DNA from: Euonymus europaeus
Taxonomy: Eukaryota; Streptophyta; Magnoliopsida; Celastrales; Celastraceae
Reading direction: 5' to 3'
NCBI GenBank assembly: GCA_963580455.1
Contig: OY756968.1
Location: 14,911,996-14,975,995, forward strand
DNA: 64,000 nucleotides
Shown: in pieces, positions 1-8,124 of the stretch
Position numbering within the stretch: position 1 is the stretch's first letter
Layout of the letters: every line of letters starts with the position of its first letter
Position numbers and translations under genes: made by a program
The notes under the pieces: model-generated
Databases searched by the model: none
What the model saw: only the letters and a program-made list of their open reading frames with translations
Told to the model about the DNA's origin: nothing

Positions 1-148
1 GACTTAACCCCCCTTGTATTAATTATATTCAGGTGTAAGATTGTATATCTATTAGCATCACTCCTTGTGGGATCGACTCTTACTTGTTCACTATATACAT
101 TAATTGTACATTTGTAGGTTATTTTAAATTGTTACTAACGACATAACA
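1..148 (+). mobile_element. 3' end of an LTR (copy 1, truncated by window edge)
   Basis: This is the last 148 bp of a long terminal repeat and matches bases 883-1030 of the complete LTRs at 3,621-4,650 and 8,125-9,154. It ends in ...CATAACA, the usual CA terminus, five bases before the primer-binding site. The rest of this LTR lies left of the window, so its target-site duplication and any upstream partner cannot be seen. Confidence 0.88.
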
Positions 149-153
149 ATTTT

Positions 154-171
154 TGGCGCCGTTGCCGGGGA
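154..171 (+). other. Retrotransposon primer-binding site, tRNA-Asp type (copy 1)
   Basis: The 18 bases TGGCGCCGTTGCCGGGGA are complementary to the 3' end of plant tRNA-Asp including its CCA tail. That tRNA is the known primer of Athila-lineage Ty3/gypsy elements. The site begins five bases after the LTR end, the normal arrangement for priming minus-strand DNA synthesis. The complementarity is read from the sequence; the tRNA assignment rests on family knowledge. Confidence 0.9.
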
Positions 172-468
172 TGTGATTACCTAATATAGTGTCATCTAAC
201 TCTTGTATATAATTTATTTATTTATTGATAGCACCTCCTACATGGAAGGTTTTACATTACATGTCATTATTTAACGTGGTTGGCTTAAAGCCCCATTTTG
301 TTTTCTATTAATGGCTGGTTCAAACCGCCTACTGTTGTTGATATATGTATATATCTATTAATATTAATGGCTGGTTCTACCGCCTATTAATATGCCTTAA
401 TATTTACTAACATCATTTTTTTTTATGGTTGGCCTTTTCTGCCCCATTTTATTTCTTCTGTATACTAA
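172..468 (+). other. Retroelement leader with A-B-B-A motif repeats (copy 1)
   Basis: This non-coding leader lies between the primer-binding site and the remnant of pol. Two related motifs are arranged A-B-B-A: A (GGTTGGC...GCCCCATTTT) near 278-307 and 427-456, and B (ATTAATGGCTGGTT...ACCGCCTA) near 308-331 and 364-387. Several can form small hairpins, for example GGCTT-A-AAGCC and GGTT-CA-AACC. No gag reading frame is present, so the deletion joining leader to pol lies here or at its right end. A role in packaging or dimerisation is possible but only a guess. Confidence 0.6.
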
Positions 469-720
469 CTTGTTATATATTGTCAACTAACTTCTTTATA
501 TAACTCACACCTTCGACTATTCCCCGGTAAGCTCCGTTCACGATGGTATGGTCCATTCCTTATTACTCATGTTTTTTCACATGTTGCAGTGAATCTTCAA
601 CACCCACAGACGGAAAATATTTTTAAAGTGAATGGTCATCGTCTTAAGCACTATTTAGAGCCAACAACAGAACATTTTGATGAGAATTTAAGGCTCTCTG
701 ATCCTGTTCCACTCACTTGA
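469..720 (+). pseudogene. pol: Truncated pol: integrase C-terminal tail only (copy 1)
   Basis: An open frame from 469 to the TGA at 718-720 encodes the extreme C-terminus of a plant Ty3/gypsy polyprotein. The recognisable part begins at 496 and carries [13 protein letters not shown], the integrase C-terminal GPF/Y-type motif, followed by [11 protein letters not shown], typical of Athila and related lineages. The frame stays open through 74 recognisable codons after 496. The zinc finger, DDE catalytic core, reverse transcriptase, RNase H, protease and gag are missing, and a TAA at 466-468 closes the frame upstream. It has no start codon context of its own and cannot act in integration. It marks a large deletion that kept only the 3' end of pol. 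Confidence 0.88.
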
Positions 721-744
721 AACGCTATTTCGTCTGGCTGACGA

Positions 745-778
745 CGCTAAATTTAGCGCTTATGGGAGGCAACCCATA
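745..778 (+). other. Twin hairpins just downstream of the pol stop (copy 1)
   Basis: A perfect 14-bp palindrome, CGCTAAATTTAGCG (745-758), lies 24 bases after the pol stop. It is followed at 761-778 by TATGGG-AGGCAA-CCCATA, a 6-bp stem with a 6-base loop. From memory, a similar GCGCT...TGGGAGGCAACCCA segment follows pol in many plant Athila/Tat elements. The structures are read directly; a role in termination, packaging or expression of the downstream ORF is not established. Confidence 0.65.
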
Positions 779-1502
779 TTTCTTTCTCATTATCTTTGTG
801 TGTTCAATCAAGCATTTAGTTCAGTTGCACATTTTCTTAGCATATTCACTTTTACTTTCACCTTGAGGTGGTCACTGTACACTTTTGTGTGCGTGGGGCT
901 TGATTGCGCCCATATGTCTACGGTGTGAGCTTTCTCCACCAGCTTAATGTGGTTTGGATCTTCAAATGTTTACTTATAGGGCAGCTGGGAGGGAGAGCAT
1001 CTCATGACGGTATTGTCATTAGTATAAGACCTGAAGGTTTACATTTTGATCCTGTGGACAAAAGCTGTGGTCTCCTGATAGGCCGAAGGAAAACACTCGA
1101 TGGCGTTAGCACAGAAGTCACTGGAATGAGCCTCTGTTACCTTACTTATGCATGTGCATTGGTTGAAAAAAAAAACAGTATATCTATTTATATTTATATA
1201 TTTGGGATTGCTTCTGCAATATATATTTTGATCGGGTAAGATGGTATGATATATTATGTTACTAATTGCATGTCTAGGAAAATTCTGTCTAAGGAGTTTG
1301 GTATTTAAGTGGACCACTGTGTCCCTCCAATCTTTCCTGGGAATTTTCCTGGTGTAATTAGTGATATAATTGTTTATATCTTCTTCACCGATGATTAAAA
1401 AAAAATAAAAAATAATAATAATAAAAAAAAAACGTAATTGTTTTTGTTTTCTCTTCGCACACTCTGTTTCTTCCTGCTTTTCAACTCTCCCTTTCTTAAT
1501 TT
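779..1502 (+). other. Non-coding spacer between pol remnant and downstream ORF (copy 1)
   Basis: No convincing gene is seen in these ~720 bp. The stretch includes a run of A and ATA repeats (about 1,397-1,433) and a possible 5' splice donor, GTAAGA, at 1,236. If the acceptor at 1,538 is used, some or all of this stretch would be intron. A 111-codon open frame at 904-1,239 starts at TTG, resembles nothing I know and appears fortuitous. Confidence 0.5.
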
Positions 1503-1538
1503 GTCTTTTCTGATCATCTTTCTCTTCCTCCTTCACAG
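1503..1538 (+). promoter_or_regulatory. Candidate 3' splice acceptor (polypyrimidine tract + CAG), copy 1
   Basis: A pyrimidine-rich stretch that includes a CTGAT branch-point-like motif near 1,510 runs into CCTTCACAG ending at 1,538. The ATG of the 327-aa ORF follows one base later. This is the textbook arrangement of a plant 3' splice site. Env-like ORFs of some plant retroelements are known to be made from spliced subgenomic RNA. Splicing here is inferred; the donor is unknown, with GTAAG-type sites at 526 and 1,236 among the candidates. Confidence 0.6.
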
Positions 1539-1539
1539 T

Positions 1540-2523
1540 ATGTCGCGCAGCCCCCGCGATCCTGTTGCCATGGTGGACTTATTCGCCAGAGCTACAATCA
1601 TGCCAGAACGGCGAATCGATTCCAAAATCCTGAACGATTCTGCCAACCGATGGGCCATGAGCTACCTCCGTGACCATTCTCTGCTGTTCTTGGTTGATCC
1701 TGATCCAAAAGACGACTTACCGGTGTATCCTCACATCGTTCGCTCCTTTTACCATACTCTTCTCAAGTTACCCCACTCTTCTGGCACTCCACCAGTGTAT
1801 CAGGTTGACATCCCTGGTCTTCGGCTTCAATTCACGTCAGCGGATATTTGCAAGTGTTTAGGTTATCCACCTACCGCTGACGTCGCTGAAGGTTTTCAAG
1901 CGCCGATCTCTATTTCCCATCAAGAGATGATTGATGATTTGTGTCAAGGGCGACAAGATCCAAATAATGATGCTTCTACACGCCGCTCTTATTTGCCGTC
2001 CACGATGTGGATGCTTGATGATGCCATCCGAAGTAACCTTTGCCCCATTGGACACAGTCAACAACGCCAGGGTAACATACTTTCCGTCCTGTATTACATG
2101 TATCGCGGAGCCTGGTTTGATATTGGCCGGATTTACCTTGAGAGCATTCTTAAGGCGAAGACTCTTGTGGAGAGACAAAAAACCAAGGTTGGGAGATTAT
2201 TTTTCCCGAGGCTCATCACGCGGTTGCTTTTCAGTATGGGCATTCTCCCACCTCCCAGTCAGACAACTTCCAATTATCCGGTGACTGTTTTGGAGAACTC
2301 TACCTGGCGTCAGAGTACTAGCCACATGCTTTCCAGTGCTCGTCGACAACGAACACCGCGACGTCCAATTTCTTTACCAATGGAAGCGTATGACTCTTCT
2401 GCTGCTGCACTACCTTCGACTGACCACATTCACGACATCTTATCCCGCCTACATAGGTTGGAGGTTGGACAACAGCGGCTGGAACACATGCCGAATGTCC
2501 TCATGGACAAGGTGCGGCGCTAA
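1540..2523 (+). CDS. Athila-type ORF downstream of pol: putative plant transposon protein (copy 1)
   Basis: This encodes 327 aa. The start is the ATG at 1,540, directly after a CACAG acceptor-like site; the frame extends upstream to 1,438, but those 34 codons merely translate the pyrimidine tract and mimic a signal peptide. Residues about 65-235 resemble the putative plant transposon protein domain of Athila-lineage elements: IVRSFYHTLLKL, then IPGLRLQFTSADICKCLGYP, then LPSTMWMLDDAIRSNLCPIG, YRGAWFDIGRIYLESILKAK and FFPRLITRLLFSMGI. A basic patch lies at about 268-275 and a possible amphipathic helix at about 295-318. No membrane segment remains once the false N-terminus is removed. The protein sits after pol, the position often called env-like, but no entry function is shown. 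Its intact frame in a gag/pol-less element is notable. Compared with copy 2 it has P and K where copy 2 has L and M near the C-terminus. Confidence 0.75.
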   Translation: MSRSPRDPVAMVDLFARATIMPERRIDSKILNDSANRWAMSYLRDHSLLFLVDPDPKDDLPVYPHIVRSFYHTLLKLPHSSGTPPVYQVDIPGLRLQFTSADICKCLGYPPTADVAEGFQAPISISHQEMIDDLCQGRQDPNNDASTRRSYLPSTMWMLDDAIRSNLCPIGHSQQRQGNILSVLYYMYRGAWFDIGRIYLESILKAKTLVERQKTKVGRLFFPRLITRLLFSMGILPPPSQTTSNYPVTVLENSTWRQSTSHMLSSARRQRTPRRPISLPMEAYDSSAAALPSTDHIHDILSRLHRLEVGQQRLEHMPNVLMDKVRR

Positions 2524-3610
2524 CCATCTTCTCCTTCCACCATTGTCCAAGCATCTTCCACCTCAGGTTGTATTTTTCTATCTTCTGTTTCTTTTCATTG
2601 CATTGCTTTTCCATACTTCGTCATTTTCACATTGCGGACAATGTTTGGTTTAGGTTGGGGGTGGTGGCATATTTATGCAGTTTCATATGCAGTTTCATGA
2701 TTTGGTACTGGTACAATTAGTTTGAGTCATTTTTTTTTATCTGGATTAGTCGAAAGCAACTTTTAACACATTTGTTTTCCACCAATACTAAGCCTTGTGG
2801 TAAGATGGATGATAATGCATATGACTAAGACTATTTTCTGGTTCAAGCACAAATGAGTGGAGAGAAATGAGTAAACAACTTATGAACTTGCATTGATCTC
2901 TTGAAATGGATAATTGCTGTCAATGAACATCATTACATGGTTTGTGGAATGATTGGATGAATACTGAGGATGATATTGATCAATGTTGGAGAACAATGTT
3001 GTACTTTTATTGGGCCTTTGTTTGAGATGTTCTATATTATGAATTCGAGATTATGAATTCGAGACATAAAAAAGGAAAAGGAAAAAAAAAAAAGAAGAAA
3101 AGGAAAAAAGAGAAAAAATTGTTATGTGTATTCGTCATTTGTCAGTAGATAAGTTTTTCTGTGATAAGGCTCTATTAGTTTGTCAATTGGAAAATGTTGA
3201 TCAATGGAATTCCAAAGCAGGTTTGTGGTAAGACTGGTGGAAGTTCTTGACAGCTAATATACCTATCATTTGGTCAATGTTTGTTTATTTGTTTGTCCTT
3301 AAATTGACTTTTCTTCTGAGTGCATATCTATTTTCCAACTCCATGAGAGAAATTCATAGCCCAAAAATCCTTCTATACCCTGTGAGAATATGGAGTTGAG
3401 GCTTTTACTTGGATAATATTTTGAGGTTATATGCATTATGGATTGTGGTATGAAGGTTTTGGCTTAGCACACACACACAAGTGTTGGAAGTTGTGAGTAT
3501 ACTAATCTGGATAGGAATTGTGATCTCTTACCTTTTGTTCTAGTATTATTACTTTCAATCATTTCTCATAACATTTTTACGCTTGAATTACTAGGGACTA
3601 GTAATAAGCT
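2524..3610 (+). other. Retroelement 3' untranslated region (copy 1)
   Basis: This ~1.1-kb non-coding stretch lies between the ORF and the 3' LTR. It contains GGACAATGTTTGGTTTAGG followed by TTGGGGGTGGTGG (about 2,636-2,668), a motif that recurs downstream of ORFs in plant gypsy elements and resembles a polypurine tract. It also holds a 14-bp tandem duplication (ATTATGAATTCGAG, 3,036-3,063), a 51-base homopurine tract (3,068-3,118) and a short (CA)n run near 3,471. No further gene is seen. Confidence 0.6.
3068..3118 (+). repeat. Homopurine (A/G) tract, copy 1
   Basis: Fifty-one consecutive purines, mostly A with G interruptions. The matching tract in copy 2 is 53 bases; this and one other single-base run account for most of the length difference between the two tandem units. 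It is an internal simple-sequence tract, too far from the LTR to be the primary polypurine primer. Confidence 0.75.
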
Positions 3611-3620
3611 GGTTGGGGGT
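3611..3620 (+). other. Polypurine-like tract preceding LTR 2
   Basis: GGTTGGGGGT lies immediately 5' of the LTR start (TGTGATAAG), where the plus-strand primer of an LTR retrotransposon is expected. It contains pyrimidines, so it is a weak polypurine tract. The LTR start could also be read two bases later. Confidence 0.5.
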
Positions 3621-4650
3621 TGTGATAAGTGCTAGAATGTACGTTCTTAAAGTGATAAAATACTACCAAAGCAATGCCAAGAAATTGTTCTTAAAAGCTG
3701 AATTTTCAAGATTATTGTACTTAAGATGAGGAGCTTGGATGAGGAGCTTTGGAGACAAGAAGGAAAGAAGGAGAAGGATTGGAAGCATAAAGAGGAGAAG
3801 CAAAAGAAGAAAACAAGGCTTGTGTTTGTAATTATGTTTTTATGTTTCATGTTTTATTTGGTTATGTATAACTAAACTCTTGTTAGTTAGGGCTTGTCTT
3901 GAAGCCCAAGCATGCTTTCAATTTTATAAGTTGTGTGGATTTCAATTTCTACAAGCATGATGATTTTGATTTTTCCATGTTATGTGAGTTCTAGTATCTT
4001 GTTTCTTTGAGTAGCTAACTTTGAAGCATGTATTAGAATTAATTGTTGTAGAACATGGTCAATTGCCTTGTTGAATATGTTCTTTCTTGCAACATATAAT
4101 TCAGTTGAAAATGAATTATGAAAAATCAATTCTTGAACACCTAAGTACAAATACCATGTATTAGGATTCTTGTGACATTCATATTCTCTTTGCTCTTATT
4201 GGATTCTTGATTGTTGATTGATGCAGACGCCATGCTAGATTTCGATTAAGAATACACGTAATGAGGTATACACCATACACTTTACATGCAATTAAGAGAG
4301 AATCATACAACTTGAGTTTGGCCATGACCTTGTTGTGAATGTTGTCATCATATGCTTGTTTAAATTGTTAATCTATTATTTCTTATAAATTGTTTGAATG
4401 TCTTGTGGTGGATAGTGAGTCTTAGCTATTATTTTCATTAATATCAATTCTCATTCTTGTTCTTAACATCAATTTCTTCGTCTTAATTTTTATCTATTTC
4501 AAGACTTAACCCCCCTTGTATTAATTATATTCAGGTGTAAGATTGTATATCTATTAGCATCACTCCTTGTGGGATCGACTCTTACTTGTTCACTATATAC
4601 ATTAATTGTACATTTGTAGGTTATTTTAAATTGTTACTAACGACATAACA
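3621..4650 (+). mobile_element. Complete LTR of Athila-like element (LTR 2)
   Basis: This 1,030-bp LTR begins TGTGAT and ends ATAACA, giving the TG...CA termini and a short imperfect inverted repeat. A purine-rich tract precedes it and a tRNA-Asp primer-binding site follows five bases later. It appears identical by eye to LTR 3 at 8,125-9,154. TATA-like sequences occur near 3,866 and 3,925, but promoter and polyadenylation sites cannot be fixed from sequence. Because internal sequence flanks it on both sides, this LTR serves as both the 3' LTR of one unit and the 5' LTR of the next. Confidence 0.88.
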
Positions 4651-4655
4651 ATTTT

Positions 4656-4673
4656 TGGCGCCGTTGCCGGGGA
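4656..4673 (+). other. Retrotransposon primer-binding site, tRNA-Asp type (copy 2)
   Basis: Identical 18-base site to that at 154-171, five bases after LTR 2. Its presence shows that LTR 2 is followed by a proper 5' internal region and not by host flank. Confidence 0.9.
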
Positions 4674-4970
4674 TGTGATTACCTAATATAGTGTCATCTA
4701 ACTCTTGTATATAATTTATTTATTTATTGATAGCACCTCCTACATGGAAGGTTTTACATTACATGTCATTATTTAACGTGGTTGGCTTAAAGCCCCATTT
4801 TGTTTTCTATTAATGGCTGGTTCAAACCGCCTACTGTTGTTGATATATGTATATATCTATTAATATTAATGGCTGGTTCTACCGCCTATTAATATGCCTT
4901 AATATTTACTAACATCATTTTTTTTTATGGTTGGCCTTTTCTGCCCCATTTTATTTCTTCTGTATACTAA
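4674..4970 (+). other. Retroelement leader with A-B-B-A motif repeats (copy 2)
   Basis: Same leader as 172-468, with the same four GGTTGGC/GGCTGGTT-containing motifs and no gag frame. No difference from copy 1 was noticed here. Confidence 0.6.
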
Positions 4971-5222
4971 CTTGTTATATATTGTCAACTAACTTCTTTA
5001 TATAACTCACACCTTCGACTATTCCCCGGTAAGCTCCGTTCACGATGGTATGGTCCATTCCTTATTACTCATGTTTTTTCACATGTTGCAGTGAATCTTC
5101 AACACCCACAGACGGGAAATATTTTTAAAGTGAATGGTCATCGTCCTAAGCACTATTTAGAGCCAACAACAGAACATTTTGATGAGAATTTAAGGCTCTC
5201 TGATCCTGTTCCACTCACTTGA
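4971..5222 (+). pseudogene. pol: Truncated pol: integrase C-terminal tail only (copy 2)
   Basis: Second copy of the pol remnant, ending at the TGA at 5,220-5,222. It differs from copy 1 at 5,116 (A to G, Glu to Gly) and 5,146 (T to C, Leu to Pro within the VNGHRLKHY motif). The Leu-to-Pro change hits a conserved position, which fits absence of selection on this tail. Everything upstream of the integrase C-terminus is missing, as in copy 1. Confidence 0.87.
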
Positions 5223-5246
5223 AACGCTATTTCGTCTGGCTGACGA

Positions 5247-5280
5247 CGCTAAATTTAGCGCTTATGGGAGGCAACCCATA
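5247..5280 (+). other. Twin hairpins just downstream of the pol stop (copy 2)
   Basis: Same 14-bp palindrome and TATGGG/CCCATA stem as in copy 1, unchanged. Their conservation beside a mutated pol tail carries little weight, since the copies are nearly identical throughout. Confidence 0.65.
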
Positions 5281-6004
5281 TTTCTTTCTCATTATCTTTG
5301 TGTGTTCAATCAAGCATTTAGTTCAGTTGCACATTTTCTTAGCATATTCACTTTTACTTTCACCTTGAGGTGGTCACTGTACACTTTTGTGTGCGTGGGG
5401 CTTGATTGCGCCCATATGTCTACGGTGTGAGCTTTCTCCACCAGCTTAATGTGGTTTGGATCTTCAAATGTTTACTTATAGGGCAGCTGGGAGGGAGAGC
5501 ATCTCATGACGGTATTGTCATTAGTATAAGACCTGAAGGTTTACATTTTGATCCTGTGGACAAAAGCTGTGGTCTCCTGATAGGCCGAAGGAAAACACTC
5601 GATGGCGTTAGCACAGAAGTCACTGGAATGAGCCTCTGTTACCTTACTTATGCATGTGCATTGGTTGAAAAAAAAAACAGTATATCTATTTATATTTATA
5701 TATTTGGGATTGCTTCTGCAATATATATTTTGATCGGGTAAGATGGTATGATATATTATGTTACTAATTGCATGTCTAGGAAAATTCTGTCTAAGGAGTT
5801 TGGTATTTAAGTGGACCACTGTGTCCCTCCAATCTTTCCTGGGAATTTTCCTGGTGTAATTAGTGATATAATTGTTTATATCTTCTTCACCGATGATTAA
5901 AAAAAAATAAAAAATAATAATAATAAAAAAAAAACGTAATTGTTTTTGTTTTCTCTTCGCACACTCTGTTTCTTCCTGCTTTTCAACTCTCCCTTTCTTA
6001 ATTT
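5281..6004 (+). other. Non-coding spacer between pol remnant and downstream ORF (copy 2)
   Basis: Matches 779-1,502 of copy 1, including the A-rich run and the possible GTAAGA donor (5,738). No gene is seen. Confidence 0.5.
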
Positions 6005-6040
6005 GTCTTTTCTGATCATCTTTCTCTTCCTCCTTCACAG
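6005..6040 (+). promoter_or_regulatory. Candidate 3' splice acceptor (polypyrimidine tract + CAG), copy 2
   Basis: Same pyrimidine tract ending in CTTCACAG as copy 1, one base before the ATG at 6,042. Confidence 0.6.
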
Positions 6041-6041
6041 T

Positions 6042-7025
6042 ATGTCGCGCAGCCCCCGCGATCCTGTTGCCATGGTGGACTTATTCGCCAGAGCTACAAT
6101 CATGCCAGAACGGCGAATCGATTCCAAAATCCTGAACGATTCTGCCAACCGATGGGCCATGAGCTACCTCCGTGACCATTCTCTGCTGTTCTTGGTTGAT
6201 CCTGATCCAAAAGACGACTTACCGGTGTATCCTCACATCGTTCGCTCCTTTTACCATACTCTTCTCAAGTTACCCCACTCTTCTGGCACTCCACCAGTGT
6301 ATCAGGTTGACATCCCTGGTCTTCGGCTTCAATTCACGTCAGCGGATATTTGCAAGTGTTTAGGTTATCCACCTACCGCTGACGTCGCTGAAGGTTTTCA
6401 AGCGCCGATCTCTATTTCCCATCAAGAGATGATTGATGATTTGTGTCAAGGGCGACAAGATCCAAATAATGATGCTTCTACACGCCGCTCTTATTTGCCG
6501 TCCACGATGTGGATGCTTGATGATGCCATCCGAAGTAACCTTTGCCCCATTGGACACAGTCAACAACGCCAGGGTAACATACTTTCCGTCCTGTATTACA
6601 TGTATCGCGGAGCCTGGTTTGATATTGGCCGGATTTACCTTGAGAGCATTCTTAAGGCGAAGACTCTTGTGGAGAGACAAAAAACCAAGGTTGGGAGATT
6701 ATTTTTCCCGAGGCTCATCACGCGGTTGCTTTTCAGTATGGGCATTCTCCCACCTCCCAGTCAGACAACTTCCAATTATCCGGTGACTGTTTTGGAGAAC
6801 TCTACCTGGCGTCAGAGTACTAGCCACATGCTTTCCAGTGCTCGTCGACAACGAACACCGCGACGTCCAATTTCTTTACCAATGGAAGCGTATGACTCTT
6901 CTGCTGCTGCACTACCTTCGACTGACCACATTCACGACATCTTATCCCGCCTACATAGGTTGGAGGTTGGACAACAGCGGCTGGAACACATGCTGAATGT
7001 CCTCATGGACATGGTGCGGCGCTAA
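6042..7025 (+). CDS. Athila-type ORF downstream of pol: putative plant transposon protein (copy 2)
   Basis: Second intact 327-aa copy, with the same start logic and the same domain at residues about 65-235. Two substitutions separate it from copy 1, both near the C-terminus: Pro to Leu at residue 318 and Lys to Met at residue 324. Both copies keep a full frame without stops. It could be trans-acting with the gag/pol of autonomous relatives elsewhere, or just recently amplified and not yet decayed; the sequence does not decide this. Confidence 0.75.
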   Translation: MSRSPRDPVAMVDLFARATIMPERRIDSKILNDSANRWAMSYLRDHSLLFLVDPDPKDDLPVYPHIVRSFYHTLLKLPHSSGTPPVYQVDIPGLRLQFTSADICKCLGYPPTADVAEGFQAPISISHQEMIDDLCQGRQDPNNDASTRRSYLPSTMWMLDDAIRSNLCPIGHSQQRQGNILSVLYYMYRGAWFDIGRIYLESILKAKTLVERQKTKVGRLFFPRLITRLLFSMGILPPPSQTTSNYPVTVLENSTWRQSTSHMLSSARRQRTPRRPISLPMEAYDSSAAALPSTDHIHDILSRLHRLEVGQQRLEHMLNVLMDMVRR

Positions 7026-8114
7026 CCATCTTCTCCTTCCACCATTGTCCAAGCATCTTCCACCTCAGGTTGTATTTTTCTATCTTCTGTTTCTTTTCAT
7101 TGCATTGCTTTTCCATACTTCGTCATTTTCACATTGCGGACAATGTTTGGTTTAGGTTGGGGGTGGTGGCATATTTATGCAGTTTCATATGCAGTTTCAT
7201 GATTTGGTACTGGTACAATTAGTTTGAGTCATTTTTTTTTATCTGGATTAGTCGAAAGCAACTTTTAACACATTTGTTTTCCACCAATACTAAGCCTTGT
7301 GGTAAGATGGATGATAATGCATATGACTAAGACTATTTTCTGGTTCAAGCACAAATGAGTGGAGAGAAATGAGTAAACAACTTATGAACTTGCATTGATC
7401 TCTTGAAATGGATAATTGCTGTCAATGAACATCATTACATGGTTTGTGGAATGATTGGATGAATGCTGAGGATGATATTGATCAATGTTGGAGAACAATG
7501 TTGTACTTTTATTGGGCCTTTGTTTGAGATGTTCTATATTATGAATTCGAGATTATGAATTCGAGACATAAAAAAGGAAAAGGAAAAAAAAAAAAAGAAG
7601 AAAAGGAAAAAAAGAGAAAAAATTGTTATGTGTATTCGTCATTTGTCAGTAGATAAGTTTTTCTGTGATAAGGCTCTATTAGTTTGTCAATTGGAAAATG
7701 TTGATCAATGGAATTCCAAAGCAGGTTTGTGGTAAGACTGGTGGAAGTTCTTGACAGCTAATATACCTATCATTTGGTCAATGTTTGTTTATTTGTTTGT
7801 CCTTAAATTGACTTTTCTTCTGAGTGCATATCTATTTTCCAACTCCATGAGAGAAATTCATAGCCCAAAAATCCTTCTATACCCTGTGAGAATATGGAGT
7901 TGAGGCTTTTACTTGGATAATATTTTGAGGTTATATGCATTATGGATTGTGGTATGAAGGTTTTGGCTTAGCACACACACACAAGTGTTGGAAGTTGTGA
8001 GTATACTAATCTGGATAGGAATTGTGATCTCTTACCTTTTGTTCTAGTATTATTACTTTCAATCATTTCTCATAACATTTTTACGCTTGAATTACTAGGG
8101 ACTAGTAATAAGCT
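7026..8114 (+). other. Retroelement 3' untranslated region (copy 2)
   Basis: Matches 2,524-3,610 with one substitution noticed (A to G, corresponding to 2,963 in copy 1) and two extra A residues in the purine tract. It contains the same 14-bp tandem duplication at 7,538-7,565 and the TTGGGGGTGGTGG tract near 7,157-7,170. Confidence 0.6.
7570..7622 (+). repeat. Homopurine (A/G) tract, copy 2
   Basis: Fifty-three consecutive purines, two longer than in copy 1, consistent with replication slippage after the units were duplicated. Confidence 0.75.
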
Positions 8115-8124
8115 GGTTGGGGGT
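8115..8124 (+). other. Polypurine-like tract preceding LTR 3
   Basis: GGTTGGGGGT directly before TGTGATAAG, as at LTR 2. Confidence 0.5.

Noticed and set aside
904..1239. 111-codon plus-strand frame (and its copy at 5,406-5,741)
   Set aside because: It starts at TTG, has no recognisable domain, runs into simple ATA-rich sequence and lies in the presumed untranslated or intronic spacer.
1039..1536. 165-codon minus-strand frame (and its copy at 5,541-6,038)
   Set aside because: Its lysine- and glutamate-rich N-terminus is the complement of the polypyrimidine tract and the isoleucine/phenylalanine run the complement of an A-rich tract; it is a composition artefact.
1438..1539. N-terminal signal peptide of the 327-aa ORF product
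   Set aside because: The hydrophobic residues translate a pyrimidine tract upstream of a CAG acceptor-like site, and the codon at 1,438 is TTG, not ATG.
1540..2523. Host gene, or a demonstrated viral envelope protein
   Set aside because: The ORF lies inside the element between pol remnant and LTR and matches the plant transposon-associated domain. No transmembrane or fusion features are present, so env-like describes position only.
3724..3752. Similarity of LTR sequence GATGAGGAGCTTTGG to the satellite GGAGGAGCTTTTA, as a sign that the satellite came from the LTR
   Set aside because: The match is about ten bases of low-complexity sequence and does not extend; no longer similarity between element and monomer was found by eye.
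3647..3850. 67-codon antisense frame inside the LTR (and at 8,151-8,354)
   Set aside because: It is the complement of a purine-rich stretch of the LTR, with no domain and an identical copy only because the LTRs are identical.
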